A stretch of DNA of 47,054 nt from JAVBPP01 sp031549535 (GCA_031549535.1 JAVBPP010000068.1:1-47054); one strand, 5' to 3'; shown: positions 8,640 through 17,369, counted from the first letter of the stretch. Numbers and translations: made by a program. Notes: generated from the sequence alone by a model not told the origin.

Positions 8640-10472
8640 ATGAGCCAGTTTGAAGAACAAAATTACGACAAACCCTTTGACATACGCATTTTCAAAAAAC
8701 TGCTGCCCTTTTTTAAGCCATTGCGCAAATACATGGTGCTGTTGTGCTTCACTTCCATCCTCGCTTCGGGGATTGATATGGCAATTCCGCTGTTTATGCG
8801 CTCTGCAATTAACGATTTCATTGAAAAGCAGACTCTTTCCGGCCTGCTCCCCTACGGCGTCTTTTATTTTCTGGTGATTGCCCTGCAGGTGATTTCCGCT
8901 GTCTGGTTTGCCCGCCTCGCCCTGCGTATTGAGATGTTGCTGGGGCGCGATATGAAGCGCGCGCTGTTTGTGCGCCTGCAGGAACTGAGCTTTTCTTATT
9001 ACAACACAACGCCTGTTGGCTACTCCCACACCCGCGTGATGAGCGACACGGGGCGCATCGGCGGCCTTGCTGCCTGGGGTCTTTTGGACGGCGCCTGGAG
9101 CCTCGCCTATGCGGCGGGTGTGATGATTATCATGTTTCGGCTGAATGCGCGACTTGCTTTGATGGTAGTTACGATTATCCCGCTGGTCGCCGTCTTAACC
9201 GCCCTGTTTCGCAAGAGGATGCTGAATTCCCACCGCGAGGTGCGGAAAAACAACTCCCAAATCACCCGCGCCTACAATGAATCCATCTCCGGCGCACGCA
9301 CCAGCAAGGTGCTGGTGATTGAGGGGCAGAACCAACGCGAATTCCAGGGGCTGACAAGCGATTTTTACAGCTCCAGCATGCGGGCAAACATGCTGCAGGC
9401 CGGTTTCATCCCACTGGTTGCGTTCTGCGGTTCCCTGGCCGTGGCCTTTGTGCTCACGCGCGGCGGCAAGCTCACTATGGCCGGCGCCATGGAAATCGGC
9501 ACACTCTCCGTCTTTGTCTCTTACGCCACGAGTATTTTTGACCCGATTCAAAACCTGGCGCGTCTGGTGACCGATATCATCTCCGCCCAAGCCTCTGTGG
9601 AGCGCGTGACGGATCTTTTGGAAAAACCTTCCGATATACAGGACAGCCCCGCCGTTATAGAAACCTACGGCGACTGCTTCACCGCCAAAAAAGAGAACTG
9701 GGAGCCCCTGAAGGGCGACATCCGCTTTTGTGACGTCTCCTTCCGTTACCCGGACGGGGAAGACTATGTGCTGGAGCATTTCAATTTAGAAATCCCGGCG
9801 GGAACCACCGTTGCCATCGTCGGTGAAACCGGGGCGGGTAAATCCACCATCGTCAACCTCGCCTGCCGCTTTTTTGAGCCGACCGAGGGGCAAATCCTCA
9901 TTGATGGCAGGGACTACCGCGAGCGCTCACAGCTTTGGCTGCACAGCAACATCGGCTATGTGCTGCAAAACCCGCACCTGTTTTCCGGCTCCATACGCGA
10001 GAATATCCGCTACGGTAAGCTGGACGCCACGGACGCTGAAATTGAGGCCGCGGCCGAACAGGTTTCCGCCCATAAGGTTGCGCAGCGGCTGGAAAAGGGG
10101 TATGATACCGATGTGGGCGAAAGCGGCGATTTGCTCTCCACTGGCGAAAAGCAGCTGATTTCCTACGCCCGCGCCATCATCGCCCAGCCGCCCATTTTTG
10201 TGCTGGACGAAGCCACCAGTTCCATTGACACCGAAACGGAGCGGCTGATTCAACAGGCGACCGAAACCCTGCTCAAGGGACGTACCTCCTTCATCATCGC
10301 CCATCGGCTATCCACCATCAAAACGGCCGACATCATTCTGGTTGTGAAAGAGGGAAAAATCATTGAACGCGGGTCACACAGGGAGCTGATGCAGGCGCAC
10401 GGCTATTACCATGAGCTATACACCAAGCAGTTTGAAGAAGATGTTTGGGAGCGAGAGCTGCAAGCGAGATAA
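8640..10472 (+). CDS. ABC exporter subunit with active Walker B (BmrD/TM288-like half)
   Basis: 610 residues from ATG at 8640 with AAGGAG eight nt upstream. Six-helix exporter domain followed by a nucleotide-binding domain with Walker A GETGAGKST, a variant signature LSTGEKQL and consensus Walker B IFVLDEATSSID with the catalytic Glu, plus switch His in IIAHRLS. The signature departs from LSGGQ, whereas the partner subunit at 6061-7893 has LSGGQ but lacks the catalytic Glu; together they give one competent and one degenerate ATPase site, the expected arrangement for heterodimeric multidrug exporters. The pair is split by the inverted HD gene, so this gene may need its own promoter; TTGTCA near 8600 is a weak candidate only. 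Confidence 0.9.
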   Translation: MSQFEEQNYDKPFDIRIFKKLLPFFKPLRKYMVLLCFTSILASGIDMAIPLFMRSAINDFIEKQTLSGLLPYGVFYFLVIALQVISAVWFARLALRIEMLLGRDMKRALFVRLQELSFSYYNTTPVGYSHTRVMSDTGRIGGLAAWGLLDGAWSLAYAAGVMIIMFRLNARLALMVVTIIPLVAVLTALFRKRMLNSHREVRKNNSQITRAYNESISGARTSKVLVIEGQNQREFQGLTSDFYSSSMRANMLQAGFIPLVAFCGSLAVAFVLTRGGKLTMAGAMEIGTLSVFVSYATSIFDPIQNLARLVTDIISAQASVERVTDLLEKPSDIQDSPAVIETYGDCFTAKKENWEPLKGDIRFCDVSFRYPDGEDYVLEHFNLEIPAGTTVAIVGETGAGKSTIVNLACRFFEPTEGQILIDGRDYRERSQLWLHSNIGYVLQNPHLFSGSIRENIRYGKLDATDAEIEAAAEQVSAHKVAQRLEKGYDTDVGESGDLLSTGEKQLISYARAIIAQPPIFVLDEATSSIDTETERLIQQATETLLKGRTSFIIAHRLSTIKTADIILVVKEGKIIERGSHRELMQAHGYYHELYTKQFEEDVWERELQAR

Positions 10473-10494
10473 CAGATGCTACTTGCGCAAAAAG

Positions 10495-10528
10495 AAAGGT
10501 TGTGCCATAATTTTGTGGCACAACCTTT
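10495..10528. terminator. 13-bp perfect hairpin between ABC exporter and chromate transporter genes
   Basis: AAAGGTTGTGCCA (10495-10507), 8-nt loop, TGGCACAACCTTT (10516-10528). There is no real T tract on the plus strand (TGTTAGG follows), so it may be a weak terminator or a transcript-stabilising hairpin. It ends four bases before the AGGAG used by the next gene. Confidence 0.5.
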
Positions 10529-10543
10529 GTTAGGAGAAATTTC

Positions 10544-11128
10544 ATGCCAGAAAACAAACGAGACCGGAAATTCTATTGGCAGCTGTTCCGGGAAACCTTT
10601 GCGCTGAGCGCCTTTACTTTTGGGGGCGGCTATGTCATCGTGCCCCTGATGCGCAAAAAATTTGCGGAAAAGCTGGGCTGGATTTCCGAGGAGGAAATGC
10701 TGAATTTTGTTGTGATTGCGCAAAGCTCCCCCGGCGCAATTGCCGTAAACGCTTCCATTTTGGTGGGGCATCATCTGGCCGGCGTACCCGGCGCTCTGTT
10801 GAGCGTTGCCGGCACTGTGCTGCCACCGCTCATCATCATCTCCGCCCTGGTGGGGATTTACACCGCCTTTCGCGATAATGTCATCGTTAACGCGGCTATG
10901 CTGGGGATGCGTATCGGCGTGGCCGCCGTGTTGGTTGATGTCATCATCAGCATGGTAAGCGGCATCATCAAAACCAAAAGCCTGCTTTCCTGCGTTGTGC
11001 TCGTAGCGTCCTTCATCGCCGTTTACTGTTTCAAGGTGCATGTACTGCTTGTTTTTGTTTGCTGCATGCTCATCGGCATCGCCAGCGCCCTGCACCAAAA
11101 ACACCGGAAGAAGGAGAGCATTCTATGA
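10544..11128 (+). CDS. chromate transporter family protein, half-size subunit 1
   Basis: 194 residues from ATG at 10544 with TAGGAG upstream. The N-terminus carries the CHR-family signature FAFTFGGGYV-like segment (SAFTFGGGYVIVPLMRKKF) followed by FVVIAQSSPGAIAVN and several hydrophobic helices. Short-chain CHR proteins act as pairs of about 190 residues rather than one 400-residue ChrA; the next gene encodes the second half and overlaps by ATGA, so the two are cotranslated and probably assemble as a hetero-oligomer in the membrane. The family is named for chromate efflux, but most clostridial members have untested substrates, so the anion exported is uncertain. It follows the ABC exporter gene after a hairpin. 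Confidence 0.85.
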   Translation: MPENKRDRKFYWQLFRETFALSAFTFGGGYVIVPLMRKKFAEKLGWISEEEMLNFVVIAQSSPGAIAVNASILVGHHLAGVPGALLSVAGTVLPPLIIISALVGIYTAFRDNVIVNAAMLGMRIGVAAVLVDVIISMVSGIIKTKSLLSCVVLVASFIAVYCFKVHVLLVFVCCMLIGIASALHQKHRKKESIL

Positions 11129-11688
11129 TTTATCTCCGCCTGTTCTGGAGCTTTCTTCAAGTCGGCCTGTTTTGCATTGGCGGGGGCTATGCCGCCCTGC
11201 CACAGATTCAAAATCAAGTCACGGTCAACGGCTGGCTGACGCTGAATGAGTTCACAGACATCATCTCCATCTCCGAAATGACACCCGGCCCCATTGCCAT
11301 CAATGCTGCCACCTTTGTGGGAACCCGTGTGGCGGGGCTGCCCGGGGCGTTTGTTGCAACACTCGGCTGCGTCTTCCCCTCCTGCATCATCGTGCTGACA
11401 CTCGCGTTTTTCTACAAAAAATACGGCAACCTCAAGGCTGTGCAGGAGGTTTTGCGCAACATGCGCCCTGCCGTGGTCGCCATGATAGCCTCGGCGGGCC
11501 TTGGCATCCTGTTACTCGCCCTGTTCGGCGGCAGCCTCCCTCACTCGCTTGCGGATATGAACTGGCTGTATCTGGGCATATTTGCGGCAGGAGTGGCTGT
11601 TTTACGCATTTTTAAGCTCAACCCCATCTGGATTATTGCAGGCAGCGGCATTCTGGGCATCGCCCTGTATTTGCTTGGGATTTTGTGA
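11125..11688 (+). CDS. chromate transporter family protein, half-size subunit 2
   Basis: 187 residues. The ATG at 11125 overlaps the stop of subunit 1 as ATGA and has AAGGAGAG eight nt upstream; a longer in-frame ATG at 11059 lies deep in subunit 1 and has no suitable site. Signature segments are FCIGGGYAALPQIQNQV and ISEMTPGPIAINAATFVG, then hydrophobic helices. Same family and expected complex as the preceding gene. The gene ends just before a promoter-like sequence for the next gene, so it probably closes this transcript. Confidence 0.85.
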   Translation: MIYLRLFWSFLQVGLFCIGGGYAALPQIQNQVTVNGWLTLNEFTDIISISEMTPGPIAINAATFVGTRVAGLPGAFVATLGCVFPSCIIVLTLAFFYKKYGNLKAVQEVLRNMRPAVVAMIASAGLGILLLALFGGSLPHSLADMNWLYLGIFAAGVAVLRIFKLNPIWIIAGSGILGIALYLLGIL

Positions 11689-11695
11689 AAAGACC

Positions 11696-11724
11696 TTGTC
11701 ATGCAATATATTCGGTGGTATACT
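11696..11724 (+). promoter_or_regulatory. sigma-A promoter of the PHP-domain gene
   Basis: TTGTCA (11696-11701), 17 nt, TATACT (11719-11724), 36 nt before the ATG at 11761. It shows that the upstream in-frame ATG at 11701 is inside the promoter and is not the start. Confidence 0.65.
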
Positions 11725-11760
11725 AACCTTCAGCATAACCATTGGGAGGTAATGAGAGAG

Positions 11761-13149
11761 ATGAACAAAAAAACATCCATCCTGCGCTCGCTGTGCAGCC
11801 TTTGCATGGCGCTTTGCCTGTTGCTGTCACTCTGCGTGGTCGCTTACGCGGAGCCTGCGCCAAAGTACACCATCGGCAACCCCTATGAAACCGTGGATTG
11901 GGACAATTGGCAGCCCTATAAAACCCAGCTGCATGTGCAGACCAACGCCTCTGACGGCGGCGTGCCCATGAACGTAACCATTGAGGAGCACTATCGGCTC
12001 GGCTATGATATTTTGGCGATTACCGACCATATGGTGCTTGGTTCCAAATGGAACGAAATTCCCAAGACCGTTCCGCTTGCCCGCTATGTAAAGAAGTCCC
12101 GCACACTCATGGCGCCCATGGTTGCGCTGACGGATGAGCGCCGGGAGGAAATCATCAACGGCGTGGGGCGCGGCGGCCGCGGCATGATGGAGGTCTCAAA
12201 CGCCGTGGAGCTCAATGGCATGTCCCCGCGCAACAGCCATCTGAACGCCTTTTTCACCGATTACGGCGGAGGAGCTGCCGGCGTGGACGGCGACTACGAA
12301 ACCATGGTGGAGCGTATTGAAGCACGGGGCGGCATCACCTTTTTGGATCACCTGGGCCTGTATACCAAGGCCGATAAGCAGCCCGATGCCCGTTTTTATA
12401 CACAAGACGATAAATTTGTGAATAAGTATGCCAAAATCTTTGTGGATCACCCCAGCTGCGTGGGCATGGATTTGAACAGCAGCGAAGACAGCCACACGAT
12501 TTATGACCGCATTCTCTACGACCGTATCCTGGAAAAAACCATTCCATACGGCGTTGTCCCCTGGGGCTTCGGCTTTAGCGATGCGCATATGGACGGCCAG
12601 TTTGACAAAGGCTGGACGGTGCACTGGATGCCCGAAAAGACAGAACCGGAACTGCGCACAAGCATGGAAAAAGGCACCTTCTTCGCCATCTCCCGCTACG
12701 GAAAATATCCGCAGGAGGTCGGTGAAACACCGCTGGACGGCAAAGAAAACCCCGTGCCCGCCGTCAACCGTGTAACGGTGAATCAGGAGCAGGGCAGCAT
12801 CTCCATTGAGGGCAGTGAATATAAGCGCATCGCCTGGGTTTCCAAGGGCGAGGTCATTTCTGAGGAGCCGACACTGGTTCTCAGCGAGCATGATGCGCAA
12901 ATCGGCAGTTTTGTGCGTGCCTTCCTGGTTGGAGACGGCGGCATCTGCTACGTTCAGCCGTTCACCGTTCTGCGCGATGGGCAAACACTGGAAAAAGTGG
13001 AGATTCCGGAAACGCACGATATGGCCTACTACATGCGCGGCTTTGTTGACGGCTACAACAAGCTCATCCCCAAGGATTCGCCTTGGCGCATGCTGTGGAA
13101 TTTGATTGCGCACTACGATTCCGCTGTAGATATGGATTTCAGTAAATAA
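11761..13149 (+). CDS. secreted PHP-domain metal-dependent phosphoesterase-like protein
   Basis: 462 residues from ATG at 11761, with GGGAGG and GAGAG upstream. A clear signal peptide is seen (MNKKTSILRSL then a hydrophobic stretch ending VVAYAEPA), cleavage likely after Ala near residue 30. The PHP domain follows: KTQLHVQTNASDGG (first metal motif), DILAITDHM, ITFLDHLG, and the late FGFSDAH motif. In most PHP proteins the first motif is HxH; here it is HVQ, so one metal-site ligand is changed. A C-terminal region (about 335-415) looks like a small beta domain. Secreted PHP proteins of the CehA/McbA type are usually phosphoesterases of unknown substrate. The EamA gene begins two bases after its stop, so the two are likely cotranscribed. 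Confidence 0.8.
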   Translation: MNKKTSILRSLCSLCMALCLLLSLCVVAYAEPAPKYTIGNPYETVDWDNWQPYKTQLHVQTNASDGGVPMNVTIEEHYRLGYDILAITDHMVLGSKWNEIPKTVPLARYVKKSRTLMAPMVALTDERREEIINGVGRGGRGMMEVSNAVELNGMSPRNSHLNAFFTDYGGGAAGVDGDYETMVERIEARGGITFLDHLGLYTKADKQPDARFYTQDDKFVNKYAKIFVDHPSCVGMDLNSSEDSHTIYDRILYDRILEKTIPYGVVPWGFGFSDAHMDGQFDKGWTVHWMPEKTEPELRTSMEKGTFFAISRYGKYPQEVGETPLDGKENPVPAVNRVTVNQEQGSISIEGSEYKRIAWVSKGEVISEEPTLVLSEHDAQIGSFVRAFLVGDGGICYVQPFTVLRDGQTLEKVEIPETHDMAYYMRGFVDGYNKLIPKDSPWRMLWNLIAHYDSAVDMDFSK

Positions 13150-13151
13150 GC

Positions 13152-13565
13152 ATGTGGATACTTTATGCGCTTTTGGCGGCATTATTTGCCGCGGCAACAG
13201 CCATCCTCTCTAAAATGGGGTTGAAGGATGTTAATCCAACCCTGGCAACGGCGATACGCTCCGTGGTTATCCTAATCATGGCTTGGGGTATCGTGTTCCT
13301 AACCGGGCAACACAAGGGCTTGCAAAATATTACAACAAAAAGCCTGTGGTTTTTGCTTGCGTCCGGTGTTGCAACAGGCCTTTCTTGGCTGTTTTATTTT
13401 CAAGCGCTGCAACGCGGCGATGTCTCCAAGGTTGCGCCGCTTGATAAGCTGAGCCTGGTGTTCACCATGGTATTCGCCTTTGTCCTGCTCCATGAAAAGT
13501 TGGATTTCAAAACGATAATCGGCGGCATACTGATTACCGCAGGCACCTTTGTTTTAATCCTATAG
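13152..13565 (+). CDS. half-size EamA/DMT-family membrane transporter
   Basis: 137 residues with four or five hydrophobic helices: MWILYALLAALFAAATAILSK, a second helix (VVILIMAWGIVFLT), SLWFLLASGVATGLSWLFYF, and a C-terminal IIGGILITAGTFVLIL. It matches one EamA repeat (the RGDVSKVAPLDKLS stretch is typical), i.e. half of a normal ten-helix drug/metabolite transporter, and would have to dimerise. The start lies two nt after the preceding stop with no strong SD, so translation may depend on coupling. Its TAG stop at 13563-13565 coincides with the first three bases of the palindromic element 13563-13669. Substrate unknown. Confidence 0.8.
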   Translation: MWILYALLAALFAAATAILSKMGLKDVNPTLATAIRSVVILIMAWGIVFLTGQHKGLQNITTKSLWFLLASGVATGLSWLFYFQALQRGDVSKVAPLDKLSLVFTMVFAFVLLHEKLDFKTIIGGILITAGTFVLIL

Positions 13566-13669
13566 TATTACGCAGCACCTTAACAGTCGTAACTTTTGCG
13601 GGCTGAAATGCTTTGCTGTATGGGATTTCTGCCCGCAAAAGTTTTACTACTGTTTGGGTGCTGATACTA
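13563..13669. repeat. palindromic element A (107 bp imperfect inverted repeat)
   Basis: Outer ends TAGTAT and ATACTA; inner arms CAGCAC, AACAGTCGTAA and AACTTTTGCGGGC pair with GCCCGCAAAAGTT, TTACTACTGTT and GTGCTG. The apical region 13604-13630 contains AATGCTTTGCTGTATGGG. It is homologous to the element at 36224-36346, with several compensatory stem changes. Lies in the intergenic space after the EamA gene. Confidence 0.8.
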
Positions 13670-13680
13670 ATTTCACAATT

Positions 13681-13719
13681 AAAATCAGCGGACGCATGTA
13701 TTGCGTCCGCTGATCTTTT
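13681..13719. terminator. bidirectional intrinsic terminator between convergent genes
   Basis: ATCAGCGGACGCA (13684-13696), loop TGTAT, TGCGTCCGCTGAT (13702-13714), flanked by AAAA on the left and CTTTT on the right, so a T tract follows the hairpin on both strands. It serves the PHP/EamA unit on plus and the ABC pair (stop at 13718) on minus. Confidence 0.85.
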
Positions 13720-15535
13720 ACAGATATTTTTCAGCCTGCAGGCGGAACATATAGGCATACTTTCCGTTCTGCGCCATGAGCGCATCGTGTGTGCCCTCTT
13801 CCACAATTTCGCCCTTTTCCATCATATAAATTTTATCCGCCATGCGTGTGGTCGAAAGGCGGTGCGAAATAAAGATAACCGTCTTTTGTTCAGCTGCCTT
13901 CGCCATCGTTAAATTTAGGTTGTATTCCGAAACCGGATCCAAGTTTGCCGAGGGTTCGTCTAAAATGATAAACGGACAATTTTGATACATCGCGCCGGCA
14001 ATGGCGACCTTCTGCTCTTCGCCGCCGGAGAGCTGCACACCTTCGTCGTCAAATTCACGCAGCAGCTGGGTTTCTATGCCGTTTGGCAGACCCTCCAGTT
14101 TTTCTGTAAAGCCGCTTTCCCGCAGGGAGCTGTACACGCGCTCCGGATTGATTGCACTGCCGCGTGCCACATTTTCGCCTAACGTCGCGGCAAACAGCTT
14201 GTAATCCTGAAATACGGCAGAAAATTGCGCCTTGTGCTTTTTCAGCGTATTTTCACGGATATCTTGCCCACCGATGGTGATAGCACCTTCACTCACATCA
14301 TACAGGCGCATCAACAGATTTGTCAGCGTTGTTTTGCCCGCGCCGTTATAACCCACCAGCGCAACTTTTTGGTACGGCTCAATTTCCAAATTAATCTGTT
14401 TCAAGGACGGCTCGGCATTCCCCGGATAACAAAAGCTGACATTCGTAAAGCGGATGGTCTCCGGCTTTTTTCGGCTAACCGACTGTGCACCATCCTTAAT
14501 TTTTGTTTCATAGTCCAGAAATGTTCGGATTTTTTCAATAAACAGCCCATTCTCCCGCACACCACGCCAGCCCCAGGCCGCAACATAAAATAGCGTAGTG
14601 CTGACACTGGCCGCAGCGTTAAACGTAGCCACAAAATCGCCGACAGAAAGTGTTTTGCTCACCATCACGCGATAGCCGGTATAGCCGGTTACAAGCAGAC
14701 AAATCAGCAGCGCCGGCGGCATACACTGCAGGAAAAACTCTCGTTTCCAAAGCGGGCGGCTATGCTTACGCGCTACCAAACGGTGCTCCTCCACTGCCTG
14801 TGCATAGCGTTTATTGAGCAAAGGGACTACTGCGTTCAGGCGCAGCTCTTTTGCATAATACGGCATGGTAAACAGGCGCAAAAAATACATGCCCTTGCGT
14901 TTCAGCGGGTTAATTTCCTCCTGCTTTTTCATGACCCGGCCTGACAAGCTGGCACTCAGCGGAATAATGGCAATACTACCGCCCAAGATTAAGCCTAAGC
15001 ACACCGGGTCAATTGTTGTGAGCAACGCGGAAAGCGCCGCCACGGTAAGGACGCTCTCAAACATCCAGCTGACATGCCGGAGGGTATTCTCCACACGTTC
15101 CTGCGCGGACTGCATCGCAAACACAAAATCGTTGTAATATTCCGGGTCATCGTAGGCGGCAAGATCGGTCTGCATGGCTTTTTGGTACAAATCGCTGTTT
15201 AGGCGAAACATCACTTTTTCCAGGGAACGCGTAAAATATACATAGTAAAACAAAAAATTACAGAATTCCGAGATGGTAATCATGACCGCAAACGCACCGA
15301 CAGCCCAAACAATGCGCGTCAAGTTTTCACCGCTCATAACCACATCAATGATATATTTTAGCAGCATACTGTCAGAAAGTGTCCACGGAACGGTGACAGC
15401 CGCATGCAGCAAAATAACGCCAACCACCAGAAACGGCGCTTGCCGGAATAGGTAGCGCAGCACAAACCAGTTGTTGGCCAGCACGCGCCCTTTCCCGATT
15501 TTGTCCTTCTCTTTCTGTTTTTTGTTTTGTTTCAT
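13718..15535 (-). CDS. ABC exporter-type ATP-binding/permease protein (second of a pair)
   Basis: 605 residues from the ATG at 15535, overlapping the upstream gene's stop as ATGA. The N-terminus is basic (KQNKKQKEKDKIGKGR), then a six-helix transmembrane domain to about residue 330 and a nucleotide-binding domain with Walker A GYNGAGKTT, Q-loop FQDYK, signature LSGGEEQKV, Walker B FIILDEPSANLDP and switch His in ISHRLS. The N-terminal half is less conserved than in MsbA-like exporters, as is common for the paired clostridial/peptide-antibiotic exporters. Both ATPase sites of this pair look intact. The substrate is unknown; regulation by a leader attenuator (17473-17593) suggests antibiotic or peptide export (inference). 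Confidence 0.88.
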   Translation of the reverse strand: MKQNKKQKEKDKIGKGRVLANNWFVLRYLFRQAPFLVVGVILLHAAVTVPWTLSDSMLLKYIIDVVMSGENLTRIVWAVGAFAVMITISEFCNFLFYYVYFTRSLEKVMFRLNSDLYQKAMQTDLAAYDDPEYYNDFVFAMQSAQERVENTLRHVSWMFESVLTVAALSALLTTIDPVCLGLILGGSIAIIPLSASLSGRVMKKQEEINPLKRKGMYFLRLFTMPYYAKELRLNAVVPLLNKRYAQAVEEHRLVARKHSRPLWKREFFLQCMPPALLICLLVTGYTGYRVMVSKTLSVGDFVATFNAAASVSTTLFYVAAWGWRGVRENGLFIEKIRTFLDYETKIKDGAQSVSRKKPETIRFTNVSFCYPGNAEPSLKQINLEIEPYQKVALVGYNGAGKTTLTNLLMRLYDVSEGAITIGGQDIRENTLKKHKAQFSAVFQDYKLFAATLGENVARGSAINPERVYSSLRESGFTEKLEGLPNGIETQLLREFDDEGVQLSGGEEQKVAIAGAMYQNCPFIILDEPSANLDPVSEYNLNLTMAKAAEQKTVIFISHRLSTTRMADKIYMMEKGEIVEEGTHDALMAQNGKYAYMFRLQAEKYL

Positions 15536-17352
15536 TCCGTCACCTTTCCCCCGGCCGCACGGTAATTCTGCGCCTGCATCGTGAACATCTGGGCATATTT
15601 CCCTTCATCCCGCATCAACTGCCCATGACTGCCCGCTTCAATCAGCTCGCCCTCTTCAAAGACCAGCACACGGTCAGACAGCGCCGCAGAGGAAAGGCGG
15701 TGGGAGATATAAACCACGGTTTTGTCCTTTGTAGCCTCAAACAGGCTCTCATACATCTGATGCTCCGCCACCGGGTCCAGTGCGGAGGAAGGCTCATCCA
15801 GCAGTGCAATCTCAAACTCCCGAGCAAACAGCCGGGCAATCGCCACCTTCTGCCCCTCCCCGCCTGAGAGTGAAGCGCCCTCATCGTCAAACTCCTTCGT
15901 CAGCAGGGTATGAATCCCGTTAGGCAAGGTCTCAACCTTTTTTTGCGCACCGCTGCGCCGCAGCGCATCCTCTACCGACTGTGTGTCCTCCCCTGCATAC
16001 TCACGCATCAGCACATTTTCCGTCACAGGGAGGGAAAAAATCTGATAATCCTGGAACACTGTAGCGAACTTTCTACGGTATTGCGCAAGGTCAAATTCCC
16101 GCAGCGGTACACCATTGAGCAGGATTTCGCCCTCGCTCGCATCATAAAGCCGAAGAAACAGCTTGGAAAGCGTAGATTTGCCCGCGCCGTTGTGGCCGAC
16201 AATCGCGATTCTCTCCCCCTTGCGTATGGTAAAACTGATATTCTGCAGCACAGGCTCGTTTCCCTCCCCGTATCGGAAGCTGACGCCACGAAATTCCAGA
16301 CTTTCCATCGCCGGCGGTTCCACCCCGCCGCCCTGTAAGCTCGGCTCATATTCCAGCAATTCCCGCAGATTCTGAATATACAGACCCTGCTTATGCGCCG
16401 TGGAGAAAAATTCTGTCAAATTCCCCATTTGCCGCTTAAAACGCGTGATTGCACTCAGGAGCACGGAAAAATCTGCAATTGCCAAATTGTGCAGCACTAA
16501 AAAGCGGTAACAGGCGTAGGCATAGCCGCCGATATTCGGCAGCAAGCCGCTTACAAATTCCACCAGCATATCAAAAAGCGTAAACTTCCAACCGTATTTT
16601 TTATAAATGGCGCGGTTCCGCTCCACCGCCTGCCGAAACTGCTCCTGCAGCACGTCAAACATGTTTGTTGTCTTAATTTCCTTGGCAAAATCCTTGAGAA
16701 AAACCGTGCGTTTGATATAATCCTTTTGCCGTTCGTTACTTGTTTTTTCCTTGTCCTGGCGGTAGTTCAAGCGATTGCGTACCCAGGAAAAGCCCATCAT
16801 CGCAAAAGAAACCAGCGCAACAAGCAGAATGCGCGGATCAACGCTCACAATGTAGACAGAGATAGAAATCGCCGTGATAAATGCACTAAAAGTCGATGAG
16901 AGGTTATACATCACCTCCCGGAACAACTCTTCGCTCACCGTATCACCCGCCCGCTTGAGCTTGTCATAAAACTCCGGATTTTCATAGCAGGCAAGCTCCA
17001 TTTCCGCCGCCTTTGCAAAAATCAGACGGTTGATATAGCTCTCCACGCGCAGATTCTGCTGCTCGTTATAATATTCAAAATACCAATGCTGCACAAAATC
17101 TGTAAAAAGCTTGGCGCAGACTAAGCCGCCGAGCAGCAGCAAAAAACTGCCGAAACTTCCGCCGCCCGTAATCAACTCCACCGCCCGCCGCAGGAACCAA
17201 ACTGTATACACAAAATTATAAAAAAAGGTAATCAACAAATGAATGCCAAACTGTAAGAACACCTTGGACGGTGATGCTCGAAACACCAACGTAAGCATAA
17301 ACCAGCTGTTGGAAAACAGGTGGCTTTTTTCACGCGTTTTGTTGCTGCGCAT
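15532..17352 (-). CDS. ABC exporter-type ATP-binding/permease protein (first of a pair)
   Basis: 606 residues from the ATG at 17352, with AGGGGG upstream. Six-helix transmembrane domain, then a nucleotide-binding domain with Walker A GHNGAGKST, Q-loop FQDYQ, signature LSGGEGQKV, Walker B IALLDEPSSALDP and switch His in ISHRLS. It shares its N-terminal start pattern (LFSNSWFMLTLVFRASP) with the partner (LANNWFVLRYLFRQAP), so the two are paralogous and probably form a heterodimer. It overlaps the next gene by ATGA. The 180-nt leader upstream holds a promoter, a 19-codon ORF, an intrinsic terminator and the short palindrome 17370-17415. Confidence 0.88.
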   Translation of the reverse strand: MRSNKTREKSHLFSNSWFMLTLVFRASPSKVFLQFGIHLLITFFYNFVYTVWFLRRAVELITGGGSFGSFLLLLGGLVCAKLFTDFVQHWYFEYYNEQQNLRVESYINRLIFAKAAEMELACYENPEFYDKLKRAGDTVSEELFREVMYNLSSTFSAFITAISISVYIVSVDPRILLVALVSFAMMGFSWVRNRLNYRQDKEKTSNERQKDYIKRTVFLKDFAKEIKTTNMFDVLQEQFRQAVERNRAIYKKYGWKFTLFDMLVEFVSGLLPNIGGYAYACYRFLVLHNLAIADFSVLLSAITRFKRQMGNLTEFFSTAHKQGLYIQNLRELLEYEPSLQGGGVEPPAMESLEFRGVSFRYGEGNEPVLQNISFTIRKGERIAIVGHNGAGKSTLSKLFLRLYDASEGEILLNGVPLREFDLAQYRRKFATVFQDYQIFSLPVTENVLMREYAGEDTQSVEDALRRSGAQKKVETLPNGIHTLLTKEFDDEGASLSGGEGQKVAIARLFAREFEIALLDEPSSALDPVAEHQMYESLFEATKDKTVVYISHRLSSAALSDRVLVFEEGELIEAGSHGQLMRDEGKYAQMFTMQAQNYRAAGGKVTE

Positions 17353-17369
17353 GGCACTTCCCCCTCATA

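Noticed and set aside
9195..9779. 194-codon open frame on minus inside the second ABC subunit.
   Set aside because: Shadow frame over a confident ABC exporter gene, no domain recognised.
11701..11760. In-frame ATG at 11701 for the PHP gene.
   Set aside because: It lies within the TTGTCA/TATACT promoter and would spoil the signal peptide.
12196..13197. 333-codon open frame on minus opposite the PHP gene.
   Set aside because: Antisense shadow of a clear coding gene; it has no recognisable domain and no good SD.
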